The position numbers were made by a program, and so were the translations under genes. From an uncultured Collinsella sp. (lineage in GTDB: Bacteria; Actinomycetota; Coriobacteriia; Coriobacteriales; Coriobacteriaceae), in NCBI GenBank assembly GCA_900551635.1, contig URWQ01000013.1, positions 1 through 15,397 on the forward strand: DNA of 15,397 nt, read 5' to 3'. The notes beneath the pieces were generated by a model. It saw only the letters and a list, made by a program, of their open reading frames with translations. It was not told the origin of the DNA and ran no database searches. This document shows positions 6,399 through 13,463 of the stretch, one piece after another (the first letter of the stretch is position 1; the number at the start of each line of letters is the position of its first letter).

Positions 6399-7745
6399 AT
6401 GATCGATCGCTATACCCGCCCGGAGATGGGACACATCTTCTCCCTCGAGAACAAGTACGCCATTTGGCAGGAAATCGAGGTTCTGGCCTGCGAGGCCCAG
6501 GCGGAGCTCGGCAAGATCGGTATTTCCAAAGACGAGGCCCAGTGGATCCGCGACCATGCCAACTTTGAGAAGGCGAAGGTCGATGAGATCGAGGAAGTCA
6601 CGCGCCACGACGTCATTGCCTTCCTGACCAACATGAAGGAATACATCGATGCCGATGTTCCCGAGGGCGACCCCAAGCCCAGCCGCTGGGTTCACTATGG
6701 CATGACCAGCTCGGATCTGGGCGACACGGCCCTGTGCTACCAGCTCACCCAGGCCTGCGACCTGATCATCGAGGACGTCAAGAAGCTCGGCGAGATTTGC
6801 AAGCGTCGCGCCTTCGAGGAGTGCAACACGCTCTGCGCCGGCCGCACTCATGGCATCCATGCCGAGCCGATGACCTTTGGCATGAAGTTTGGCTCTTGGG
6901 CCTGGGAGCTCAAGCGCGATCTGGACCGTCTTGAGGATGCCCGCAAGAACGTTGCCTTTGGTGCCATCTCGGGCGCTGTCGGCACGTACAGCTCCATCGA
7001 GCCGTTTGTCGAGGAATATGTCTGCGAGCACCTGGGCCTGGTTCACGACCCGCTGTCCACGCAGGTTATTAGCCGCGATCATCACGCCTACCTCGCCGGC
7101 GTTCTCGCCACCACCGCGGCCACCTGTGAGCGCATCGCTACCGAGGTTCGCAATCTGCAGAAGACCGATACACTCGAGGCCGAGGAACCGTTCCGTAAGG
7201 GTCAAAAGGGCAGCTCCGCCATGCCGCACAAGCGCAACCCCATCACCATGGAGAAGGTCTGCGGCCTGTCGCGCGTCGTGAAGGCCAACGCGCAGGTTGC
7301 CTTCGACAACGTCGCCCTGTGGCACGAGCGTGACATTTCGCACTCCTCTGCCGAGCGCGTCGCCCAGGCCGACAGCTTCATCGCCCTCGACCACATGTTC
7401 CAGTGCCTCATTCGCGTTATCGACGGCCTGCAGCTGTACCCTGCCCGCATGATGGCCAACCTCAATAAGACCCGCGGCCTCATCTTCTCCTCCAAGGTGC
7501 TGCTCGCCCTCGTCGATACGGGCATCACCCGCGAGGACGCGTACGCCATTGTGCAGGAGAACGCCATGGCAACCTGGCACGAGGTACAGGATTGTGTCTC
7601 CGGCCCCACCTTTAAGGAGCGTCTCGAGGCCGACCCGCGCTGCACCGTCAGCCAGGAGAAGCTCGACGAGATCTTTGATCCATGGGACTTCCTCACCCGT
7701 ATCGACACGGTCTTCGATCGCCTGGAGCAGCTGAGCTTCGAGTAG
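6399..7745 (+). CDS. purB: adenylosuccinate lyase
   Basis: PurB (448 aa) cleaves SAICAR to AICAR in de novo purine synthesis and adenylosuccinate to AMP, releasing fumarate each time. It is a cytosolic homotetramer in the family. The fumarate-lyase signature GSSAMPHKRNP is at 271-281, on the mobile loop with the catalytic serine. His70 (TRHDVIAF) and His151 (GRTHG) match the conserved active-site histidines, and MTSSDLGDT (102-110) is the conserved first region. I chose ATG 6399 because AAGGAG (6388-6393) sits 5 bases upstream. A longer frame opens at a GTG codon of the leader but has no ribosome site. Length fits the family. It is probably transcribed alone, since a tRNA repeat zone precedes it and a large hairpin follows. 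The long antisense frame over it is a codon-bias shadow. Confidence 0.97.
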   Translation: MIDRYTRPEMGHIFSLENKYAIWQEIEVLACEAQAELGKIGISKDEAQWIRDHANFEKAKVDEIEEVTRHDVIAFLTNMKEYIDADVPEGDPKPSRWVHYGMTSSDLGDTALCYQLTQACDLIIEDVKKLGEICKRRAFEECNTLCAGRTHGIHAEPMTFGMKFGSWAWELKRDLDRLEDARKNVAFGAISGAVGTYSSIEPFVEEYVCEHLGLVHDPLSTQVISRDHHAYLAGVLATTAATCERIATEVRNLQKTDTLEAEEPFRKGQKGSSAMPHKRNPITMEKVCGLSRVVKANAQVAFDNVALWHERDISHSSAERVAQADSFIALDHMFQCLIRVIDGLQLYPARMMANLNKTRGLIFSSKVLLALVDTGITREDAYAIVQENAMATWHEVQDCVSGPTFKERLEADPRCTVSQEKLDEIFDPWDFLTRIDTVFDRLEQLSFE

Positions 7746-7771
7746 GTTCGGGCATAACGTTAGCTTTTTAG

Positions 7772-7809
7772 GGCGCTTTGCTGGTAATGTGTGTTGCCGG
7801 CAAAGCGCC
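7772..7809 (+). terminator. hairpin after purB, probable terminator with poor T run
   Basis: GGCGCTTTGC (7772-7781) pairs with GCAAAGCGCC (7800-7809). The pairing can continue inward through GGTAA/TTGCC to a six-base loop, about 16 pairs in all including wobbles. Only scattered T follow (TCGTTGCATTT), so it may act as a terminator or as an RNA-stabilising end. Confidence 0.6.
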
Positions 7810-7812
7810 TCG

Positions 7813-7839
7813 TTGCATTTAGGGAAAGACGGGGATAAT
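7813..7839 (+). promoter_or_regulatory. weak candidate promoter for the TSCPD gene
   Basis: TTGCAT (7813-7818) and GATAAT (7834-7839) are separated by 15 bases, shorter than ideal. They lie after the purB hairpin and about 35 bases before the next start codon. Confidence 0.3.
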
Positions 7840-7873
7840 AGTCGTCTCGAATAACATTCTGAGAGGGGATCGC

Positions 7874-8137
7874 ATGATTTCGTTTGATTACAAGCCTCAG
7901 GGCGTGTGTGCTCGCAATATTCACCTTGACCTTTCCGATGACGGCAACAAGGTGGTGGGCGTTGAGTTTACCGGCGGCTGCGACGGCAATCTCAAGGCTA
8001 TCTCCAAGCTGGTCGAGGGCGCTCCCGCCGATCGCGTAATCGAGGTTCTCGCCGGTAATACCTGCGGTATGAAAAAGACCTCCTGCGCCGACCAGCTTAC
8101 GCGCGCTATCGAGGCCGCTCGCGCCGAGATCGCCTAA
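7874..8137 (+). CDS. TSCPD-domain four-cysteine protein (TIGR03905-like)
   Basis: This 87-residue protein matches the small TSCPD family of unknown function. Four conserved cysteines are visible: Cys12 (GVCAR), Cys36 (GGCDGN), Cys64 (NTCGMK) and Cys71 in the name-giving TSCADQL motif. TSCPD domains also occur at the C-terminus of some B12-dependent ribonucleotide reductases, where cysteines are thought to bind metal; metal binding here is an inference. The ATG at 7874 follows the purine-rich GAGAGGGG at 7861. The stop codon overlaps the next gene's ATG by one base (TAATG), so translation of the lipoprotein downstream is probably coupled. Confidence 0.85.
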   Translation: MISFDYKPQGVCARNIHLDLSDDGNKVVGVEFTGGCDGNLKAISKLVEGAPADRVIEVLAGNTCGMKKTSCADQLTRAIEAARAEIA

Positions 8138-9348
8138 TGGGTATCGCCGATCACATCAAGAACGGAATATCGCGTCGCGGCTTTGTACTCGGTGGGGCTG
8201 CCGCGGGCGCTGCCACGGTGCTTGCCGGATGCTCGAAAAAAACGGGCACCAGCGATGATGCCGCCGGCGAGCCGCAGGTTATCAAGGATGATTCCAAAAT
8301 CATCTCGATTACGGATGAGTACGAGGCAGTCGACATCGATCTTGAGCCGGCGGCGTCATGGACGCTGCCTCTGGGTACGCTGCTGTACTACTGCGACGGC
8401 GATTACGCCGCGGCGATGATGGCGCCCGCATCGGCACTGCACGCCAACACACTCGGTGTGCTCAACCTGGGCGATGGCTCGCTTACCACATTAATCGAGG
8501 ATCCTATCGAGGGCACGGGATACGCATTCTACGATGTCCGTGCCGGCGACAGCGTATTCGCGTGGGTTGAGATGAACTTTGCCAATTCATCGTGGAAGCT
8601 CTACGGTCAAAATCTGTCGGGCGCTTCGCTCTCTGGCGACGTGGTTGAGCTCGATCGAGGTGGCAAGAACTATGATCCGCCGCTGTTTACGGCGTTCGGG
8701 TCATCAGTCATCTGGTATAAAATGCCCTCGGCAGGTGGCAATAAAACGAGTAGCGATTCGTTTTGCTATCGTCGCTCGCTTGATGAATCCAAGGCCGAGA
8801 CAATTTGGAAATCGACGGGCCGCTTTGCATCGGCCCCGCGCGCGAGCGACGGCATTTTGACCATCTCGCCGCGTGTCCGCAACGACGAGGGCGTCTACTA
8901 CGGCATAACGGCAATCGATCTGACCGACGGCAACAACACCAAGCGTGCCCAGTTGGTCCTTCCTTCGTCAGTTTCGCCTTTCGAGGCCGTATATATGGGC
9001 GATACCTTCGTGTTTTCTATCGAGGCGGCCTATAGTGGCGTGGGCAGCCTGGGCAATATGGGCACGTATATCGGTAATGAGGGAGGGCCGTACCTCTTCC
9101 TGTCACGCGAGCCGCTCGCATGTGCGGCTGGCAAGAAGAATAAATACCTTGTTAAGGTACAGGCGTCGCATTTCCTGATCGACACCTCTGCCAAGACCTA
9201 TGGCTCGCTGCTGTCGCCCGACCGCGCTTTGGAGTATGGCGATTATCCAGCTACGGCGGGAAAATCGGACTCATTCCTTACGTACGCCACGGTGCGCAAC
9301 AGCCAGGGTATACCAGAGACGGTCACTGCACGCCTATTCTCTCTTTAA
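8137..9348 (+). CDS. Tat-type lipoprotein of unknown function, possible beta-propeller
   Basis: This is a 403-residue exported protein. The N-terminus combines a twin-arginine motif (SRRGFVL, 12-18) with a hydrophobic run and a lipobox (LAGC, Cys32), so a Tat-exported, lipid-anchored protein is expected. The mature part has repeated short beta-type segments (LGVLNLGDGSLTTL, FYDVRAGDSVFAWVEM, GSSVIWYKMP, GDTFVFSIEA), typical of WD- or YncE-like propellers; that fold is a guess from pattern. No catalytic motif was recognised. The start overlaps the TSCPD stop codon. A hairpin without a T run lies about 60 bases after the stop. It could be a surface sensor or substrate-binding protein; neither is shown by the sequence. 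Confidence 0.8.
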   Translation: MGIADHIKNGISRRGFVLGGAAAGAATVLAGCSKKTGTSDDAAGEPQVIKDDSKIISITDEYEAVDIDLEPAASWTLPLGTLLYYCDGDYAAAMMAPASALHANTLGVLNLGDGSLTTLIEDPIEGTGYAFYDVRAGDSVFAWVEMNFANSSWKLYGQNLSGASLSGDVVELDRGGKNYDPPLFTAFGSSVIWYKMPSAGGNKTSSDSFCYRRSLDESKAETIWKSTGRFASAPRASDGILTISPRVRNDEGVYYGITAIDLTDGNNTKRAQLVLPSSVSPFEAVYMGDTFVFSIEAAYSGVGSLGNMGTYIGNEGGPYLFLSREPLACAAGKKNKYLVKVQASHFLIDTSAKTYGSLLSPDRALEYGDYPATAGKSDSFLTYATVRNSQGIPETVTARLFSL

Positions 9349-9407
9349 GCTTAGAGGGGTTAAAAAGGCGCCAACAGGGGAATAAACGCGTTGTAATTGT
9401 GAGTACC

Positions 9408-9446
9408 GCCCGCCGAGCTGCCGCGTCATAGCGGCATCTGGCGGGC
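9408..9446 (+). other. large GC-rich hairpin upstream of the two-component operon
   Basis: GCCCGCC (9408-9414) pairs with GGCGGGC (9440-9446). Inside, TGCCGC (9419-9424) pairs with GCGGCA (9431-9436) around a six-base loop. No T run follows, so it is a weak terminator at best. It may instead be an operator or mRNA 3' end structure. Confidence 0.55.
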
Positions 9447-9456
9447 TCAGGTGCGT

Positions 9457-9462
9457 TAAAAT
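9457..9462 (+). promoter_or_regulatory. possible -10 box of the two-component operon
   Basis: TAAAAT lies 39 bases before the regulator start. The expected -35 position falls inside the 9408-9446 hairpin and does not match the consensus, so the promoter may be activator-dependent or misplaced. Confidence 0.3.
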
Positions 9463-9501
9463 GGGCTTGTTCTTAGCTAATTGAGACAGGGGGGCCGTGT
9501 T

Positions 9502-10224
9502 ATGGCTTCAGATGCAAAAAAGATTCTGCTGGTCGAGGATGAGAAGGCAATCCGTGACGCCGTCGCTGCCTATCTCGAGCGCGAAGGCTACTGGGTTGTG
9601 GGCGTCGGCGACGGCCAGTCCGCGATCGAGGAGTTCGAGAAGCATCAGTTCGACCTGGTCGTGCTCGACCTTATGCTCCCCAAGATCCCCGGCGAGCGCG
9701 TTTGCCGCACCATTCGCGATACCTCGGATGTCCCCATCATCATGCTGACGGCTAAGGGTGAGATCGAGGACCGTATTATCGGTCTTGAGCTCGGCGCCGA
9801 CGACTATCTGATTAAGCCGTTCTCGCCGCGCGAGCTCGTCGCCCGCGTTCGCGCTCTGTTCCGCCGTGCCCATCAGGCCGACGAGCCCGCCGTCGAGGTA
9901 CTCGACTTCGGCGATCTGGTCATCGATATCTCGGGCCACAAGATCTTGGTCGAGGGCAAGGAAGTCGATCTGACGGCTTCCGAGTTCAAGCTGCTCACCA
10001 CGCTTGCCCGCCATCCCGGCCGTGTGTATAACCGCATGGAGCTGGTCGAGAAAGTGCTCGGGTATGACTTTGAGGGCTATGAGCGCACTATCGATAGCCA
10101 CGTGAAGAATCTTCGCGCCAAGCTGGGCGATGATCCCAAGAAGCCCAAGTGGCTCTACACCGTCCATGGTGTCGGCTATCGCTTCGAGGCTCCGGCCAAG
10201 ACCGATAAGTCGGACGAGAAATAG
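9502..10224 (+). CDS. OmpR/PhoB-family response regulator
   Basis: The 240-residue cytosolic regulator has a receiver domain (about 6-120) with acidic pocket Glu12-Asp13, phospho-acceptor Asp56 (LVVLDLMLP), switch Thr83 and Lys105 (IKPFSPRE). A winged-helix DNA-binding domain follows (about 138-234, ending YTVHGVGYRFEA). I chose ATG 9502, preceded by AGGGGGG at 7 bases' distance; an in-frame TTG at 9481 would add seven residues that are not receiver-like. The partner kinase starts 11 bases after the stop, so the two are co-transcribed. The regulated genes cannot be read from this sequence, though the lipoprotein just upstream is a candidate. Confidence 0.95.
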   Translation: MASDAKKILLVEDEKAIRDAVAAYLEREGYWVVGVGDGQSAIEEFEKHQFDLVVLDLMLPKIPGERVCRTIRDTSDVPIIMLTAKGEIEDRIIGLELGADDYLIKPFSPRELVARVRALFRRAHQADEPAVEVLDFGDLVIDISGHKILVEGKEVDLTASEFKLLTTLARHPGRVYNRMELVEKVLGYDFEGYERTIDSHVKNLRAKLGDDPKKPKWLYTVHGVGYRFEAPAKTDKSDEK

Positions 10225-10235
10225 GGAAATCACAT

Positions 10236-11801
10236 ATGACACCTGCGCGCTTTGAAATCGGACAAAAGCACAAGCAGGAGAGCGAGGCGGGTTCCAAGGC
10301 TAGTTGGAACACGCCTCGTTCCGATTCACGGCCAACGATGAGCTATCCCTCGCGCATGGCACTTGCTTTTGCTCTGACATCGCTCATGACGGTATTGGTG
10401 CTGGTGGGCGTTGTCTCTGTTGTGTGGGGCACGGTCTTTTCGGATTACACACGCTCCAATATCGTCGAAATCGCAAATTCCGCTGCCGAGAAGTTGGCGA
10501 CCTCATATGAGGAAAACGGCTCTTGGACCGCGGGAGAACTGCGCACGGTCGCAACGTCGAGTTTGGTTTCCGACGATCTGGGCATGCAGGTCGTCAATAA
10601 AAAGGGCGTGATCGTTTATGACGATTCCTGGCCCTCGGCAAGCGCCACCGCCGATGTACGCGAAAACCAGGCTACGACCGACGACACGAGCGGCAAGAGG
10701 GCATCGCATAGCCCGGTCTCGTCTGCTCCAACCGACTCCGATAGCGTTGCTAACGTCGAGATTGTAACGTCTTCCGGCGAGCATGTCGGACAGGTAAAGC
10801 TGTGGGCCATCGGCTCCGACGCTCTGCTCACCAAGGCGGACTCTGCGTTTAGGGAGAAGACCTTTAACGCCATGGCCCTCGCCGCGGTTGTTGCAATCTG
10901 CATTTCGGTCATTATCGGATCGCTCGTGTCGCGCATGCTCACCAAGCCGATTCATCGTATTACCAGCACCGCCAAGCAGATTCGCGACGGCGATTTGTCC
11001 GCTCGTACGGGCTTGCGCGGCGATGACGAAATCGATCAGCTGGGAGAGACCTTCGACGAGATGGCCACTTCGCTCGAGAAGGATATGAAACACGAGAAGC
11101 GCCTGACCTCAGACGTTGCACACGAGCTTCGCACGCCGCTTATGGCCATGCTCGCAACGGTCGAGGCCATGCAGGATGGCGTGTATCCCACCGACGATGA
11201 GCATTTAGAGACCGTTGCTTCCGAGACGCGCCGCTTGGCTCGTCTGGTGCAGCAGATGCTCGACCTGTCGCGCATGGAAAACAGCACGGCTCCGCTCAAC
11301 CTTGAGCCGGTGGACATGGTTCCTTTCGTGCGTTCCATCGTCAATGCCCAGGAGCGCCTGTTTGTCGACCGCGATCTGCGCCTGCGTTTTGCGGACGAGA
11401 CCCAGGGTCACGACGATGTCGTCGAGGCCGATCCCGACATGATCACGCAATGTGTTATCAACCTCATGAGCAACGCCATGCGCTACACCCCCGAGGGCGG
11501 TTGGGTCGTGGTGTCGGTGCTCAGTGACCGCAAGCACGTCAGCATTGCCGTTTCTGATACCGGTATCGGTATTGCCAAGGACGATCTGTCGCGTATCTTC
11601 GGACGATTTTGGCGCGCCGATGCCAGCCGCGCCCGCGAAGCCGGCGGCCTGGGCGTTGGCCTCGCCGTGACCAAGCAGATCGTCGAGCGTCACCATGGCT
11701 ACATATCCGTGGAGTCGGAGCTTGGAAAGGGTACGACTTTTACAATTCATCTGCCCCGCGAGCACACGGCAGACGCGGCATCTACTACAATGGAGCACTA
11801 G
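10236..11801 (+). CDS. membrane sensor histidine kinase
   Basis: The 521-residue partner of the regulator just upstream has two membrane helices (about 42-68 and 210-233) that flank an extracytoplasmic sensor region of about 140 residues. The middle of that region (131-172) is Ser/Thr/Asp-rich and probably flexible. A HAMP linker (about 234-286) leads to the phospho-acceptor His296 in SDVAHELRTPL. The ATP-binding domain shows the N box (Asn413 in NLMSNAMRYTPEGG), G1 (DTGIGIA, 441-447), the F box and G2 (GGLGVGLAV, 470-478). All residues for autophosphorylation are present. About 35 polar residues precede the first helix, longer than usual. The signal sensed is unknown. Confidence 0.95.
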   Translation: MTPARFEIGQKHKQESEAGSKASWNTPRSDSRPTMSYPSRMALAFALTSLMTVLVLVGVVSVVWGTVFSDYTRSNIVEIANSAAEKLATSYEENGSWTAGELRTVATSSLVSDDLGMQVVNKKGVIVYDDSWPSASATADVRENQATTDDTSGKRASHSPVSSAPTDSDSVANVEIVTSSGEHVGQVKLWAIGSDALLTKADSAFREKTFNAMALAAVVAICISVIIGSLVSRMLTKPIHRITSTAKQIRDGDLSARTGLRGDDEIDQLGETFDEMATSLEKDMKHEKRLTSDVAHELRTPLMAMLATVEAMQDGVYPTDDEHLETVASETRRLARLVQQMLDLSRMENSTAPLNLEPVDMVPFVRSIVNAQERLFVDRDLRLRFADETQGHDDVVEADPDMITQCVINLMSNAMRYTPEGGWVVVSVLSDRKHVSIAVSDTGIGIAKDDLSRIFGRFWRADASRAREAGGLGVGLAVTKQIVERHHGYISVESELGKGTTFTIHLPREHTADAASTTMEH

Positions 11802-11859
11802 CTTTTCGCTATTCGGTGAAGGAGGGGCCGCGTCCCTGCCGCTCCGAGTTTGCGAAAAC

Positions 11860-11879
11860 ATGCGGGAAAGAACCCGCAT
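11860..11879 (+). other. small hairpin in the purC leader
   Basis: ATGCGGG (11860-11866) and CCCGCAT (11873-11879) enclose a six-base loop, followed by a T-poor run. It could be a weak terminator of the kinase transcript or a leader structure of purC. I see no purine or PRPP riboswitch in the 109-base gap. Confidence 0.4.
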
Positions 11880-11910
11880 TTCTGTCGTATTTAGGTAAGG
11901 AGTGACTCAC

Positions 11911-12798
11911 GTGACAACGATGGAGCGTCGTCCGGATTCCCGTGGCAAGGTTCGTGATATTTACGATGCCGGTGAAAACCTGCTGATGGTCGCCACCGAC
12001 CGCATTTCTGCGTTCGACTTCATTCTTCCCGACGAGATTCCGTTTAAGGGAGAGGTACTCAATCGCATCTCGGCATTCTGGTTCGATAAGTTTGCCGACA
12101 TCGTCCCCAACCATCTCGTTTCCATCGACCCGGCGGATTTCCCCGAGGAGTTTGCTGAGTATCGTGACTACCTCGCTGGCCGCGCCATGCTGGTTAAGAA
12201 GGCCCAGACGATTCCTATCGAGTGCATCGTCCGCGGCTATCTGACCGGTTCGGGCAAGAAGACCTACGACGAGAACGGCACCGTCTGCGGCATCCAGCTG
12301 CCTGAGGGCCTGACCGAGGCTTCCAAGCTTCCTGAGCCGCTGTTCACGCCGTCCACGAAGGCCGAGATCGGTGACCACGACGAGAACATCTCGTTCGAGC
12401 GTTGCTGCGAGATCGTGGGCGAGGACATCGCCACGCAGATTCGTGACCTTTCCCTCAAGATCTACAAGGCCGCTGCCGAGTACGCCGCGACCCGTGGCAT
12501 CATCATTGCCGACACCAAGTTCGAGTTTGGTGTTATTGATGGCAAGGTCACGCTGATCGACGAGTGCCTCACGCCCGACTCCAGCCGTTTCTGGCCTGCT
12601 GCCAGCTACGAGGAGGGCAAGATCCAGCCTAGCTACGACAAGCAATTCGTCCGCAATTGGCTCAAGGCCAACTGGGATATGACGGGGGAGACCCCGCACC
12701 TGCCCGCCGAGGTCATCGATGGCACGTCCGAGCGCTATCGCGAGGCCTTCCAGATCATCACGGGCCCCCAGTTCACAAGCATGAAGGAGAACGCATAA
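11911..12798 (+). CDS. purC: phosphoribosylaminoimidazole-succinocarboxamide synthase
   Basis: SAICAR synthase (295 aa) joins aspartate to CAIR using ATP; PurB, encoded about 5 kb upstream, acts on its product. Visible signatures are GKVRDIY near the N-terminus (nucleotide loop), TDRISAFDF, the substrate-binding IPIECIVRGYLTGSGKKTY and the metal/ATP region LIDECLTPDSSRFWPA. The length fits the longer bacterial/yeast-like form, not the roughly 240-residue form. Three in-frame starts exist (GTG 11902, GTG 11911, ATG 11920). I chose GTG 11911 because AAGGAG (11897-11902) lies 8 bases upstream; the first candidate overlaps that site. The next gene's GTG follows the stop directly, so they form an operon. 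Confidence 0.96.
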   Translation: MTTMERRPDSRGKVRDIYDAGENLLMVATDRISAFDFILPDEIPFKGEVLNRISAFWFDKFADIVPNHLVSIDPADFPEEFAEYRDYLAGRAMLVKKAQTIPIECIVRGYLTGSGKKTYDENGTVCGIQLPEGLTEASKLPEPLFTPSTKAEIGDHDENISFERCCEIVGEDIATQIRDLSLKIYKAAAEYAATRGIIIADTKFEFGVIDGKVTLIDECLTPDSSRFWPAASYEEGKIQPSYDKQFVRNWLKANWDMTGETPHLPAEVIDGTSERYREAFQIITGPQFTSMKENA

Positions 12799-13374
12799 GT
12801 GAGTACCCGTAGCGCCACGAACAAGCGCACGCAATCCCACGAAGTTACCGGGGTTGCGCGCAAGTCTGCCGCATCTGCTAAGCCCGCCCGCCAAGCAGCG
12901 AGCTCCGTTCGCGTCGTGCCGGCTTCGTCTAAGGCACGCCGCAAAGAGCTCGAGAAGGGCGAGAACCTCGAGGGCCTCTCTAAAGAGGAGAAGCGCGCCC
13001 GCAAGGCTAAGCAGCGTGCCAAGGAGGACCGCATCTATACGGTGTCGAATATCCTCCTCAAGCAGGACGAGGACTACACCAAGCGCCGTCGCATCTGGTG
13101 GATTGTGCTCGCCATTGGCATGGTGCTCGTCGTGGCAATTTGGGCCTCGCTGTACTTCGCTCCCGCTGGCATGGTGTCCAGCCCTGTCCAGATGGTCGGC
13201 ATTGTTTTGTCCTATGTCATCATTTTGGGCGACTTTATCTATGACTTCGCTCGTATTCGTCCCTTGCGCAACATGTACCGCGCGCAGGCCGAGGGCATGT
13301 CCGAGAACAAGCTCAACGCTCTTATTGAGCGCGCGGCTGCCGAGGAGGACAAGAAGGACTCCAAGAAGAAGTAG
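12799..13374 (+). CDS. two-pass membrane protein with basic N-terminal region, unknown function
   Basis: This 191-residue protein starts at a GTG directly after the purC stop, with AAGGAG (12783-12788) inside the end of purC. Residues 1-98 are highly charged and Lys/Arg/Ala-rich, with a probable coiled segment around 48-78 (KARRKELEKGE, KEEKRARKAKQRAKE). Two membrane helices follow (about 99-121 and 129-149), then a short charged tail ending in a Lys-rich run. Both termini are expected in the cytoplasm. No domain is recognised; similar small membrane proteins are common and unassigned in Actinobacteria. A terminator follows. The link to purC may be only shared transcription. Confidence 0.85.
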   Translation: MSTRSATNKRTQSHEVTGVARKSAASAKPARQAASSVRVVPASSKARRKELEKGENLEGLSKEEKRARKAKQRAKEDRIYTVSNILLKQDEDYTKRRRIWWIVLAIGMVLVVAIWASLYFAPAGMVSSPVQMVGIVLSYVIILGDFIYDFARIRPLRNMYRAQAEGMSENKLNALIERAAAEEDKKDSKKK

Positions 13375-13377
13375 CGT

Positions 13378-13407
13378 TTGTATACATACTTATCGCTAAG
13401 ATATAAG
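13378..13407 (+). promoter_or_regulatory. weak candidate promoter for the aminopeptidase gene
   Basis: TTGTAT (13378-13383) and TATAAG (13402-13407) are separated by 18 bases. The -10 box overlaps the first arm of the terminator at 13405, so transcription would begin inside that hairpin. Confidence 0.3.
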
Positions 13408-13435
13408 GCGCGTCGTTTTTGCGGCGCGCCTTTTT
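13405..13435 (+). terminator. intrinsic terminator of the purC operon
   Basis: AAGGCGCG (13405-13412) pairs with CGCGCCTT (13425-13432). The T run extends to 13435. Confidence 0.85.
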
Positions 13436-13463
13436 ACTGTTCTATAGATAGATGGAGTGGCAC

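Noticed and set aside
6021..7580. 519-codon minus-strand open frame antisense to purB
   Set aside because: It lies opposite a clear purB, has no family motifs, and its C-terminal part is translated from the tRNA-associated repeats. High-GC codon bias commonly opens such antisense frames.
9508..10242. 244-codon minus-strand frame antisense to the response regulator
   Set aside because: It is the antisense shadow of a well-supported OmpR-family gene, with no domain of its own.
11809..12894. 361-codon minus-strand frame antisense to purC
   Set aside because: purC is unmistakable on the other strand; the antisense translation is Leu/Gly/Asp-rich filler with no motif.
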